Shown here in pieces: positions 53,601-64,000 of a DNA stretch of 64,000 nucleotides. The stretch spans positions 4,823,001-4,887,000 of the forward strand of contig JAVTVJ010000040.1 in assembly GCA_034509425.1 (NCBI GenBank), in the 5' to 3' direction. Origin of the DNA: Eopsaltria australis. Its lineage: Eukaryota > Chordata > Aves > Passeriformes > Petroicidae. A model generated the notes under the pieces. The model had not been told where the DNA came from. It did no database searches and saw nothing but the letters and a program-made list of their open reading frames with translations. The position numbers were made by a program, and so were the translations under genes. Each line of letters opens with the position of its first letter. Positions within the stretch are counted from its first letter, which is position 1.

Positions 53601-55224
53601 TAGTATAGCTTTTGAAGACCAAGTTCTGAAAAGGCTCTGCTTTATTTATAATTGGGAATGGGCAGAACAAGTGTATGGCAGAACAGGGGGGAAAGAATTC
53701 ACTTGTGAGCATTATTAAGTGCTCTATTTGAATTCTTTTCAGAAGAATTGCCCAAAATTAGCAACAGTAAGTAACTGAAAATTTTCAATGAATGAAAATG
53801 TGAAAACAAATTACCAGCTTGTCTGACCACCCAGTGCTTTCAATCAGTCCTGCTAGCATTAAATAATACACCAAAACTCAGTCATTCATTACTCTAAGAT
53901 TTCTCTGGCTAATCCTATGCTAATTACTTAATTATTGCTCATTAAAAATGTCTTAACATATAACTGAAACGTGCAGAAACAGTCTTGGGGGGAAAAAAGT
54001 ATCATTTTGAGTAGCACTATCATGTGTGATCTTCTGAAACTACAAAATCCAAAATTTCCTTATTTCATATATTTATGTAGAGGAAAACCAAAAGAAAAAT
54101 TAGGGAAAAGTTCACATACTGTATTTCCACTACCCTATATAAATTGAAGAAACTTGTACTGCTCAAAATCTGACTATAAATACATAGGTTGCAGCTTCAG
54201 TAGAACCCTGCTTACTAGATCTTCTTTAAGTTAGATTGAACTTTAAATTGCAAAAGCAATTTTAATTTGAACACATTCAGCATTGGCTGTAGGAACAGAT
54301 ACTTATTCCTGTGACAACAGTGAAGCTCTCTCTCATGTTCACACCAGGAAGTGTCTGTCATATGGTATGGCCTCAACATTGAAGCCTTAAAATTATAGAT
54401 GTTCTGTTCATAGTTGCCCTGAATTCTTGGAAAAATCAGGATGAAAAGTTGTGTACTTTACAATGCAAACAGAGATCTAACTGTAGTCTTATTGAATACC
54501 ACCTTCAATTACAAAAGACAGAGATAAAATGATACTAATATTGAGCTTTATCAGCCAGAACAAGGAAATAAGTAGTTGGGCTGGGATGAACTCCCATCGC
54601 TCCTTATTTTTTTTTCCTATTTAAGCATTAATGTGAAATTACACTGATAAACTAAACTCCCAAAAAAGTTTCAAAAAAGTTTTAGATAATAGTGTGTTTG
54701 GAACGAAGTAAAGAGAATGAGAGAATAAATAGAAGGGAGCAAAATTTCATATCAATTTCAGTTGGCAGAAGAATAAAGACAATAAAAAGAATCAGAATTA
54801 AAACATGGATTTTTTTTTTTTTGAGGGAAAAAAAGATATTGTTATGGATAATTCCTCAGCTGACTTAAAATTTTCTGTTACTCAGAAAGATCACATCATG
54901 TGAGATGTATCCAGAGATACCTTAGCAACATTTTAAGCTTTCTAAGTAAATTTTTTTTGCTGATTGTCATAGTAGAAGACTTTTTAATATTGACCAAAAT
55001 ATTATTCAATGTTGATGTATTTATAGATGCACATGGTAAAAACAATTATATTTCATGCATTTTGGGGGCAGAGCAGAATTTTTTATCAAAAATGAAGCCT
55101 ACTAAACATGGTTTGAAATAATTACTCTGTGGTGTCCGACATCCAAGTTCTGAAATAATCAAGAGAAGGAACAGATATTTGAGATGTGCTAACGTGGTCC
55201 AGTGGAAATCTATGTGCCATCAGA

Positions 55225-55346
55225 AAAATATTGTGAGGGCTGGTATGTGATAACTCCTAGAATATTTACTGTTTATGATCATAAGGGAGTTGGAACTAGA
55301 TGATTTTTAATGTTCTTCCAGCCCAAATCATGCAATGATTCTAGGA
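55225..55346 (+). mobile_element. Short CR1 3' tail, plus orientation
   Basis: GGGAGTTGGAACTAGATGATTTTTAATGTTCTTCCAGCCCAAATCATGCAATGATTCTAGGATTAT at 55285-55350 matches the CR1 terminus (GTTGGACTAGATGATCTTTAAAGGTCCCTTCCAACCC...ATTCTATGATTC). The body upstream is unclear. Confidence 0.65.
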
Positions 55347-57139
55347 TTATCCAGTTGCCAAGGGTTCTAGACATTTTCTTCATGGAATCACTGGATGTAG
55401 CTGTGCATCACTGTGTCAAACTGTCAGTAAATTGATCAGTTGGACAGAAAAGTAATTCTGTTATTCATCTAGTAAACAGCTAATAGGAAACACAATTTCT
55501 GATGTAGTTTTAGAATCCATTCAGTTGAATTTAGCTAAATTTATATTATTATCTCTGCTAATCTGCTTATGAAAACAAGGCAGCCTTTTTAGGATGCTAC
55601 CAAATTATTTTGCTGAGCAGTTTCCAATAACAACTGGTACTACAGTGTTTGATTTAGTTCCTTATTTCATTTTAATAGACATATTTGAGAAAATTCTATT
55701 ATAGGGAATTTTGTGGAAACTAATTTACTAGCAATTATTTTAGTAACCTCTAATAAACAATAAGTAAATATGTATTAAATTTCAATTTTAAAAGCTAACA
55801 TTACTGGTGACTGACTTAATGCTTTGCTGTTCACATGTATTATATAAGATTGAAAACAATGGCAACGAAAACAAAAATAGAGTGAAAGCACAGAAAATTC
55901 ATTTAATTCATTCTGCATTGTATACCATACTACTTATACTACTACCTCTAGCTCCCACAGAGTTTTACAAAAATTAACAGTTGCACTGATGGTGTTTGTG
56001 ACTGTATTTTAACACATTGTTGATGTCACTGTCAATGTGTTATCATGATTACATTATTTTGGGTGACCCTTTGGTTGACCCCTTCACTGCACACAGATAG
56101 GGTTAAAGAGATCGCCTATGAGTTTGAGAATCATTGTGTTGGAAAATGTGGTTTAGCAGCACCACAAACATGATTTCTCTGCATATGCCAAGAAGAAAAG
56201 CAGCCAAAACAGTGACAGTAGAAACAATTTCAGACATGACAAAGTGGATGAAATTGCTTGGGCAAGTAAGGAAATGGTTCCATTTTGAACATCAGTCATC
56301 TGCTGAGTTTGCTTAAAATGTGCTAATTAACATGAAAGTTTTTTCTAATGACAACCTGGATCAGCAGTTGAACAGACACACCCTTAGTTCATTTTAAAAT
56401 AAATAGCTGCAAATAAGTGAAAGACATTTTCTGTCAGCAAGTAAATTAATAAAAAAAATAGCCTGCTTTAAGGTAGATAGCTGCATAAACAATTCCTAAC
56501 TTTTCATAAGACCTGAATCAGCTTTTATGGTTTCATCCTAGCAATAGCGAGCTTCAGTAGTGTGCATCAACTGAGCAATCAGTGTCACTTCTCAAGGGGA
56601 CAGGTATTTTAATCTTATTAATTTGCATGTATATTCTTATGATTTGATTCTGGTTTATGTTTATGTGACAAAGTTGCACTGAACCTTTTTGGAAGATGAC
56701 AACTTACTGAAGATCTCTGGGAAAAGTATATTAATGTTCATCATAACTGATGTGATAGCATCTGTCAATTAGCCCACGCTTTCCATTCAGATCATGACAG
56801 TATTTACCATAGTGCTATGGTTAGTTTTTTTCTAGCAAATATATTCTATAGCTAACTTTATCCCTGACAGTGTTTTTATTTGAAATACAAAAATGTAAGT
56901 AGACAATTACTATGTCAAAAGAAACACCAAACAAAAAAAATTATATACAAATCACAGTCACATAATTATAATATTTTCTTTACATTCTAATTACTTCTCT
57001 ATTTGATTTCCTCATTTTGAGCTAAATGTAAGAATAAAGAAAATCCCAGTTACTTCCTTATTTGCACTACTTTAGGGTTGCCAAACCATACAGCATATTT
57101 CTGGGTTTGTACGTTATCAACTATTATCCTTATGGGACT

Positions 57140-57650
57140 TGCAAGTGGGAGTGAGAAAATTCATGAGTTCAGACAAAGACAGTTTAGGAGGTAAAGCAAA
57201 AACTGTGTGCACAAGCAAAGCACAAGAAACTCATTCACTACTTCCCATGGGCAGGCAGGTGTTCAGCCATCCTCAGGATAGCAGGGCTCCATCATGGGTA
57301 CCCATTACTTGGAAAGACAAACACCATCACTCCAAACATCCTGCCCCTGCTTCCTTCTTCTCCCCCCAGTTTTATATGCTGAGTGTGATGTCATGTGGTA
57401 TGGAATACCCCTTTAGTCTGTTGGGGTCAGCTGTCCTTGCTCTGTCCCCTCCCAATTGTTTCTGCACCCCCAGCCTATTCACTGGTGGCATAGGGTGAAA
57501 AGCAGAAAAGGCCTTTGCTCTGGGCAAGCCCTTCTCAGCACTAACAAAAATGTTCCTGTTATCAACACTGTTTTCAGCTCAAATCCAAAACACAGGCCCC
57601 TACCAGCTACCGTAAAGAAAATTAACACTATCCCAACCAAAACCAGCACA
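57140..57650 (-). mobile_element. Solo-type LTR of an avian endogenous retrovirus, minus orientation, one end missing
   Basis: Read on the minus strand it begins TGTGCTGGTTTTGGTTGGGA at 57650 and continues with the GTAGCTGG, GAAAACAGTGTTGATAACAG and GGGAGGGGACAGAGC blocks of a common avian LTR. The promoter block CAGCTGACCCC to ATGACATCA (57433-57386) and a TATA box (TATAAAA, complement of 57370-57376) follow, then GGAGCCCTGCT and ACTTCCCATGGGCAGG-type sequence in the opposite sense. The far end, expected to finish ...ACA, is not recognisable beyond about 57140, and no flanking duplication was found, so the element is truncated or deleted there. No gag, pol or env sequence adjoins it. The 119-codon plus frame at 57139-57498 is an antisense reading of this LTR. 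Confidence 0.82.
57370..57376 (-). promoter_or_regulatory. TATA box of the minus-strand LTR
   Basis: TATAAAA on the minus strand, 9 bp downstream of the 48-bp promoter block shared with the LTR at 59 kb. Confidence 0.6.
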
Positions 57651-57954
57651 AAGCAACAGACTTTTAAAAAACGTCTAGCATGAGTTAAAGAGAGCTAAAA
57701 ATTTGAAATGGCTCATCTATTCCAAGAGGAATAGTGCTGACACTGAAGGCAGTAAGGGATGGGAGACCCAAATTGTTATGTTTTATTAATGCAATCACTG
57801 TTCCCTTCCTTAATTCAGCTTGGTAAATTTCTTCCAAGAAAGGCCATTAGTTCAAATGGACATAGAACATGCAAGAAAAATAAAACTATGGAGGCTCTTT
57901 CCTGTTCTGTGAGAGAATGGCCCATGTACCAGTGTCCCAGATTATCATAGCAGT
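57651..57954. other. Spacer between LTR and CR1
   Basis: About 300 bp without recognisable repeat or gene. A 63-codon plus frame (57759-57950) has no family motif. Confidence 0.5.
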
Positions 57955-58610
57955 CCTGGAATCACAGAACTGTTGAGGTTGGAAGGAACCTCTGGAGATA
58001 ATTTATCTCCAAATCCAGTTCCAAGGAGTCTAGTAGAGCAAGTTCTCTAGGACAGTGTCTAGGGTTTGAAAATTTCCAAGGATGGAGACCCCACAGTCCC
58101 TCTGAGCAACACACTCCAGTGCTTTACCCTTACAGTAAACTGTTAAAATGTAAATGCTCATATTTCAATTTTTGCCCATTGCCTTGTCTTTTTTCACTGG
58201 ATACCCTCAAGAAAAGTCTGGCTCCATCCTCCTATCACATATTTATAAATATCAGTCTACATTCCACATGCACAACTTTTTTTTGTTCCAGGGTAAACAA
58301 ACCCTGCTCTCTCAGCCTCTCTTCTAATGATGGATACTTTAATACACCAAAGGTTTGGCGTTTTCTTTTTTGACCCACATGAGGTTTCTGCCTACCCAGC
58401 CTATTGATGTTCCTCTGAAAGGCAGCACAACCATCTGGTCTGTCAACTACTCCTCTCAGTTTTGTATCATCTGTAAACTTGCTATTACCATCCAGATCAT
58501 AAGTGAATCTGTATGGGACTTGATACCCACATGAGAGCATGTCTATAATTGATCTCCAGCTGGACTTCAAGCTGTTTATAAAAGCCCTTTAAGCCTGCCA
58601 GTTCAACCAG
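57955..58610 (-). mobile_element. CR1 LINE, minus orientation, about 650 bp
   Basis: The plus strand begins GGAATCACAGAACTGTTGAGGTTGGAAGGAACCTCTGGAG, the antisense CR1 terminus, and continues through GGATGGAGACCCCACAGTCC and ACACACTCCAGTGCTTTACC to AACCCTGCTCTCTCAGCCTC. On the minus strand the RT block reads SKFTDDTKLRG (about 58440-58485), a decayed form of the CR1 SKFADDTKL catalytic region; 111 codons remain open there. An unusual internal deletion joins the 3' end to the RT region more closely than in complete copies. Inactive. Confidence 0.8.
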
Positions 58611-58846
58611 ATTTTAGTCCTACTTACCCTCCACTTAATATGGTCCATACTAAACTAGACACAGTTAACCAATGACACATAAACAAAACTTGTCGTGCTG
58701 TTGTCTTGGTGTTGAACTCCCCTCCTGGTCTTGATTTCCCTTTTAAAGCCTAGTAAGTGTATTCAAATTGCTCATAAGAGTCTCTATATATTACTTACCA
58801 TAATGTTTTGCAGACAAAGTGGATTTCTGCTACACTGAAGAATACA
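58611..58846. other. Spacer between two CR1 copies
   Basis: About 235 bp without recognised repeat; it may include unrecognised CR1 sequence at its left. Confidence 0.4.
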
Positions 58847-59117
58847 CAGAATCATAAAATCATAGAATATGTTGTAGGAACCACAAAGATCCTTGAAGTC
58901 CAACTCCTGGTCTTGCTCAAGATTGCCCCAAAAGTCACACCATGTGCCTTAGAGCATTCACCAAACACTTCTTGACCTCTGCCAGGCTTGGTGTTGTGGC
59001 CACTTCCCTGGGGAGCCTGTTCCAGTGTCCAACCACCCTCTGGTTGAAGAAGCTTTACTTTATATCCAACCTAAACCTCCCCTAACACAACTTCAGGCCA
59101 TTCCTTCAGGTTCTATC
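58847..59117 (-). mobile_element. CR1 LINE, minus orientation, 3' part before the inserted LTR
   Basis: The plus strand starts AGAATCATAAAATCATAGAATATG and follows the antisense CR1 consensus: TCCTTGAAGTCCAACTCCTG, CACACCATGTGCCTTAGAGC, ACTTCTTGACCTCTGCCAGG, GGCCACTTCCCTGGGGAGCC, TTCCAGTGTCCAACCACCC and TTCAGGCCATTCCTTCAGG. At 59122 it is broken by an LTR and resumes at 59687. Same subfamily as the copy at 40767-41505. Confidence 0.92.
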
Positions 59118-59122
59118 ACTGG
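59118..59122. repeat. Left target-site duplication of the solo LTR
   Basis: ACTGG, identical to 59687-59691. The duplication is CR1 sequence (TCTATCACTGGTGACTG once the LTR is removed). Confidence 0.9.
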
Positions 59123-59359
59123 TGTATTGGGTCTGACTGGGGTAAAGCTCACAGCCCTTACAGTGCTGTGCTTTCCTTTGGTAGCTGGCGTTGATAACAG
59201 AGCAGTGTTTTGGCTACTGCCAAGCTGTGCTGTCCCTGTGACATTCCTTCCCCCACTGAAGGGGATGGTGGGGGGCAAGATCCTGGGAGGGGACACCAGC
59301 AGGCCAGCTGACCCCAGTCAGCCAAAGGGATATTCCATACCATATGACATCAGCTCAGA

Positions 59360-59366
59360 TATATAA
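59360..59366 (+). promoter_or_regulatory. TATA box of the solo LTR
   Basis: TATATAA, 7 bp downstream of the shared promoter block and about 200 bp upstream of the LTR's AATAAA. This is the normal U3/R arrangement. Confidence 0.65.
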
Positions 59367-59566
59367 GGGAAGGAAGAGAGGAGGAGGAGGAGGCACTCAG
59401 GGCTGGCCCATGTTTGCCTCCTTGAACAACCACCACGCGTGCTGGAGCCCTGCTTCCCAGGAAGTGTCCAGACATCGCTGCTGATGGGAAGTAGAGATTG
59501 ATTGTTTTCCCTTCTGCTCTTGCGCACGCAACTTTCAACTTGCTTGTTCTATGTTTTTCCCACTGT

Positions 59567-59572
59567 AATAAA
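59567..59572 (+). terminator. Polyadenylation signal of the solo LTR
   Basis: AATAAA inside CACTGTAATAAAACTGCC, at the position where this LTR family carries its R-region poly(A) signal. Confidence 0.65.
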
Positions 59573-59686
59573 ACTGCCTTTTCTTACCCTGATAGTCTTT
59601 TTCAATATTATCCTCTCCCCTCTCCCAGCGGGAGAGGGAGTGATAGAGAGACTGAGTGGGCACCTGGCCAGGGTCAACCCACGACA

Positions 59687-59691
59687 ACTGG
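59687..59691. repeat. Right target-site duplication of the solo LTR
   Basis: ACTGG directly after the LTR's terminal CA; identical to 59118-59122. Confidence 0.9.
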
Positions 59692-59825
59692 TGACTGAAG
59701 AGATCAGTGCCTGCCTCTCAACTTCCCTCCATGAGGAAGTTCTAGACTGCTATGAGATCTCCCCTCAGTCTTCTCTTGTCCAGGCAGAACAAGTCAAGTG
59801 ACCTCAGCTCCTCCTCATCCCATCT
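59692..59825 (-). mobile_element. CR1 LINE, minus orientation, continuation after the inserted LTR
   Basis: TGACTGAAGAGATCAGTGCC, CCTCCATGAGGAAGTTCTAG, GAGATCTCCCCTCAGTCTTC, CAGGCAGAACAAGTCAAGTG and ACCTCAGCTCCTCCTCATCC continue the antisense CR1 consensus exactly where the left half stopped. The 5' truncation of the CR1 is near 59825. Confidence 0.9.
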
Positions 59826-61187
59826 TTTTATATAACCTTTTTGTCTATATCTTCAAGTACAAAAAGTAAATACTTATCTCAATTTCTCTCTATTACCCCA
59901 CTGTTTCCTTTGCTAGGTACAATGACTTGGATTTAGACTGTACTTCTTATTTTAATTCCACCTCCTCTTTTGTTTGCAGATGTTAGATTGCTAACATTTT
60001 GAAAAGACAGAACAGCATCCCTGCTGCCCCCAATCCATGAGTAAAAGTAAACAATTAAAAACCTTTTTATTTTCTGTAGTAGTTAGTAAAATCAGTCTTA
60101 GCTCAGTTCCTTTGTTCAAAACCAAGTTTTCATAATTCTGTTTGATCTTTTGCTAGAATTTTTCTTAGCTCTCTTCCTATTGATAAGACAGAAAACCCCA
60201 TTGTTACCTCAGTATTCAAGTCTGGAGTGCTTGTCTTAAAAACATTTACTGAGAATTCATTAAATCTTGCCCACTGTGCCTTATCAATCTGAACCTGATT
60301 TTGTGACCTTTATGCCTCACTTTAAAAGTTTCAATCTGTTTTAAATCACTAGCTTAGCCGGCTCTTTTTTCCATTTGCCCACACCAAAATGCTCCTTGTT
60401 CACCTCAACTCTTTTGACCCTCACTCCTGCATTGTATGATTAATGCCAAGAGAAGAGATATGTTAAACATTTGCTTTGACCAGCTTATTTTTCCACTTTC
60501 AGTTTTTTTATTTCCTTTGAGTATTTTTTTTTGTTATGTATGAATTTACTTCAGACTGGAAGCTGACAAGAGGCTTAAGGCAATCTTATTTTCTCTCCCT
60601 TTAAACAGCCTTTATCTAAGCAATACCAAATACCATAGCCGCAGTGCAGTACCTTTTCTTCTTGATTGCAGGGCAGCCCATTTATTTGAAATTTCAGATG
60701 ATGGAGAACGAACTAATACAAGCTCATGCGTACATTTACTTGTCTTTAGGATCAATCTTTTCAACTCCTTGAAGACAATGATTAAGCTACTTCTTACTGT
60801 CTACACAGCTCTCCTAGACCGATTTACAGGTTATAACTTAGTCTACTTCACCACTTTATCATCCATTAGAACAAATATGCAATGCTTGGAAAGATACTAA
60901 AGTTTGCAAGGAACACACACCAATGGCTATAAAATGCACCAGCTCACTGAAACCATCTTATTTTTTAAAAATCCTGCCTAAGCATTGTGCGAGCTTATAC
61001 TTTGTTTTTATTTATTTCTCTGGATTCTAATAATCCCTCAGAAACTGAAACTGAAGCCATTGTCCTTTTAATACTTGTGTCTACATAAATTAATTTATAC
61101 TTGTTTTTCTGATGTCTCAGGATCTTGATTATCCAAAAGAAAATTAAACTTCCAGGTATTTCCAGAAATTTTGTCCCTTTACAATTG

Positions 61188-61252
61188 CTATCAAAAAAAC
61201 AAACAAACAAAAAAAAAACAACAAAAAAAACCCAAAAAACCAAAAAGAACAA
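61188..61252. repeat. A-rich AAAC-type simple repeat
   Basis: AAAAAAACAAACAAACAAAA followed by further A-runs with single C interruptions; intronic. Confidence 0.85.
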
Positions 61253-61548
61253 CGTTAGATTTTTCCAACATTGTATATAATGCACCCATTGTATAAAGTT
61301 TGCATAGACACTCAAAAATGAAATTTCCATGCATATTCTAAATCTGTGATGAATTGTATATAGTGGACAATTTTATTTTCCAATTGGGAAAAATGAAAAA
61401 CTAACACCTAGGTCAGAGATCCTTAATGGAACTCCAGACTGAGCTGACTAGTTTGGAATGAAGCCCCAACAATGATCACGAATAAACATCAGTGAGAAAT
61501 AAAAGCTACATTTTTTGTGAACGCTCAAACATAAATATTATGAATTTA

Positions 61549-61571
61549 TTAAATAAATAAATAAATAAATG
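61549..61571. repeat. AAAT tetranucleotide repeat
   Basis: About five AAAT units. Confidence 0.85.
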
Positions 61572-63689
61572 TTATGAAGCTATCTTTGTACCATGTTCCA
61601 ATTTGCCTGAACAGAATCTTTTGTTTGATTTGCATTTTCTCCTAAATAGTCTATTCACAAGAACTGAGATTTCGCCTCTGCCAGAAATCCAGTGTGAAGA
61701 ACGTGTTTTGTAATCTAAGATATTTCTTCAGGATGAAAAAAAAAACCAGATTAAAGTGACAATCAATATGCTGTTGTCATACAGTTCCTAAAATCCTTTC
61801 TAATGATCCAGGACAAAGCCTTACTCCTATCTTTAAAACATTATTTATTTTCAGAATATCATTGTCATTAAAGGAAAGTCCTAACAAATAGCCTTTCTAT
61901 GTCGCAGCTTCTCTAGAGCATTCTATATTTTATGACAGAGTTAAGGAAAGTTAGCTATTTTGGACCTTGAAGAGCATAAAAAAACTTTCAGTAGAAGATA
62001 TTGCAGCCCTGCAATATAATTCTTAAGATTTGTTGGATACTAATTCCAGTGAATCTCTACAATATTGACACTTACATTCAAAGATTTTCAGAAATATTCT
62101 CTCTGCTATATCGAACTAGCCAAATCACTTTTTGCCCATTTATATTTCCACCCAATTCGCAAAGGTATGCAGAAATTAGTATCCCCTTATACATCTGCAA
62201 TGATCTTCAAGAGAGAGGTCATCAGGGAGAGTTGAAGCTATCTCCTTTGAAAACTCTTTAGAAGTAAACTCCTCATTATCCTTTCAAATACATGACCTGT
62301 GGCTAGAAAGCTATAGGTCTTCTGAATAGATCAAGATGCAATCTGTTCTGGAAAAAGTACTGACATAGCACAGTTTGTTCTTCAGATCAGGGAAGAGAAT
62401 TTGAACTCTTTTCTTTATCCTAATTTAACATGATGAGGTAAGTGGTGGAAAGGGAGAGCCAATAAAGAATACGATGATCCTCCACAGCAGCAAGCACTCA
62501 GGACCAATTTACTTGTACTAATATAAAGAGGACATTTCTTATGTTCTTGATGAAGCTTAAGAGCCTATTTCAATGCTTATAAATAATGTATAAATATTTA
62601 GAGAATGCTATAAATTTCATTTGGTTGTAAAAGTAAGGTTACACAGGTGAAGATCATATTTGCATATTCAATTTGAGCCTTACTCTAACAAAAAATAAAT
62701 TCTCTTTGTTTATCTGTGGTCATAAACATCTTCCCAGTGGCCTGCCACTCTCAGCATAAAATATAAGCATCACTATTTTTGTCAGGATTTTTGAGACAAG
62801 TCAATATGACAGAAAAGCAGAGAAACATCAAGACAGAACCAATACACTAGTCTTGAGATACTAGTAATTCCAATAGAGCTATTTCATTTAAGACCAGATG
62901 AGTATAAGAAGCTACAACCTTGTGCCTGTATTCCTAGGTTTCTGGTTCTGAAAAATGTCAAATTATTTGTTTATACTATTCTATCATTTTCAAAATAATA
63001 ATTGCTATTAAGTAATTAATTTTCTTCACCATTCTCACTTTTGTTTTTCCCACATCCCAGTAAAGGGGAGTGTATGGGAAAGGGAAGCAGTAACTATTTC
63101 TGGTCTCTGAAGAAATTTTTTCCATTAGACCTATTATTGCTGTACAGCTTTGTTGCTAATAGCAGCTGCTAGCAGAAAAGTATATATGACAGACATTTCA
63201 CGACTACCCAAAATGAGAAGACACCTACTGTACAGTGTGACTTTGAGTAGCTGAGAAAGGGAGTTATAGTTAGAAATAAGCTGGACAAGTCTCCTTACTA
63301 GTACAAAGCTTTGTGGAGCAAAAGATGGAAGGGGAAAGAAGGCAGTTCAGTGATTTGATAGAACAAATAGTCAAGAAGGTGCATTTTAAACAGTTTCCAA
63401 GGTAACTACCTCTGAGGCTGGAATCTATAAATAGGGGTACAAACAGGGTTTCAACTATGATACCGAAGGCAGTCAAATATGCAAAGGAAAATAAATAATT
63501 AAAAGAGTGGAAGGTTGAATGAAAGAACATGGAAATTATGTTTAATGGAAAAAAATTGTAAAAGAATAAAATTTTTAAAAAATTGCTGTACGTTAGTGGT
63601 GTCAGTAGTATATTCACAGTGGCCTGAAAAGCGCTGACAAAGAATATAAAATTGTCTACCAGAGGAGTATTTGGAACAAAATTATATGA

Positions 63690-63775
63690 CTTTATAAGCA
63701 AATTGGATGTGCATGTATGTGCACATCTCATTTATATAGACTGTATGTACATACATGTACACATACACACACCCT
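63690..63775. repeat. Alternating purine-pyrimidine TG/CA-rich stretch
   Basis: TGTGCATGTATGTGCACATC, then GTATGTACATACATGTACACATACACACACC: short self-complementary pieces of a decayed TG/TA/CA microsatellite. Confidence 0.7.
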
Positions 63776-64000
63776 GCTTAGGTTATCTAATATTGCTATC
63801 AGAGTAAGAGGTCTAATGAAACATATAGTTGATATAGAAGGTTAATCAAGGAAATATATTTAATCTGGTCTATGAATTTTTCAAATAAAATTTTTCCCTT
63901 AAATTGTGAATATTATTGTTACTGGTTCTTTATTTAGAAATATGCCTTTCCAAAGACTACATTTAGTTTTTCCCTTATGATTTGACTGAAATAAAGCTTG

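Larger units (their letters stand above)
59123..59686 (+). mobile_element. Solo LTR of an avian endogenous retrovirus (564 bp) inserted in a CR1
   Basis: Begins TGTATTGGGTCTGACTGGGG and ends CAACCCACGACA, the TG...CA termini of a retroviral LTR. It is flanked by a perfect 5-bp duplication ACTGG; five bases suggest a class III (ERVL-like) integrase, an inference from known families. Inside are the GTTGATAACAGAGCAGTGTTTTGG block, the 48-bp promoter block at 59305-59352, TATATAA at 59360-59366 and AATAAA at 59567-59572. Upstream and downstream CR1 halves join without loss, so only the LTR remains after recombination between two LTRs (or only an LTR was inserted). No viral coding sequence is present. 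The plus frames crossing it (59025-59366, 59502-59801) are chance. Confidence 0.92.

Noticed and set aside
57139..57498. 119-codon plus-strand open frame
   Set aside because: Runs antisense through the minus-strand LTR; noncoding.
59025..59366. 113-codon plus-strand open frame
   Set aside because: Crosses the CR1/LTR junction, so it cannot be an ancestral gene; codons come from antisense CR1 and LTR U3.
60995..61330. 111-codon minus-strand open frame
   Set aside because: Stretches through the AAAC repeat, giving Phe/Val runs; low-complexity.
63270..63731. 153-codon minus-strand open frame, longest in the window
   Set aside because: Phe/Leu/Ser/Ile-rich because the plus strand is A-rich; no signal, domain or splice context and no family likeness.

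Overview
This window is vertebrate nuclear DNA, most probably from a bird. It is AT-rich and intron-dominated, and its dispersed repeats are CR1 LINE copies with avian-type 3' ends (repeats of ATTCTATG or its complement) plus long terminal repeats of an avian endogenous-retrovirus family. Nothing prokaryotic is present: no operons, CRISPR array, rRNA or tRNA was seen. Most open reading frames of 60-150 codons here are chance frames or frames through repeats.

One gene can be named. The minus strand carries the last three coding exons of GRIK2, the kainate-type ionotropic glutamate receptor subunit GluK2 (GluR6). They lie at 44222-44447 (S2 ligand-binding lobe), 24561-24811 (end of S2, linker and transmembrane segment M4) and 9985-10149 (cytoplasmic tail and stop codon). 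Splice sites and phases agree at every junction, and joined they give residues 696-908 in mammalian numbering. The 3' UTR runs from 9984 toward lower coordinates. Introns are 14.4 kb, 19.4 kb and at least 19.6 kb. The exons for M1-M3 and the pore loop lie beyond position 64000.

Layout: 1 to about 9345 is downstream of the gene and holds a roughly 2-kb decayed CR1 (about 1810-3874), an ancient amniote-type repeat (about 5215-5530) and a 166-bp hAT-like MITE with a recognisable 8-bp target duplication (8642-8807). From 9346 to 10149 is the 3' UTR and last exon. The first intron (10150-24560) holds a decayed reverse-transcriptase fragment of an L2/CR1-clade LINE (about 16370-17020). The second (24812-44221) holds three CR1 pieces, one of which abuts an unidentified protein-like segment on the same strand (about 32546-32790). 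The third (44448-64000) holds a 1.1-kb CR1, a small CR1 tail and a dense cluster at 57.1-59.8 kb. In that cluster are two LTRs of one family in opposite orientations and two antisense CR1 copies. One LTR is a solo LTR (59123-59686) inserted cleanly into a CR1 with a perfect 5-bp duplication.

No undescribed cellular system is evident. The observations most worth a check are the protein-like segment fused to CR1, the nested solo LTR, the MITE, and the failure to find by eye the alternative GRIK2 C-terminal exon. All family assignments come from reading the sequence and recalling known families; no database search was possible.
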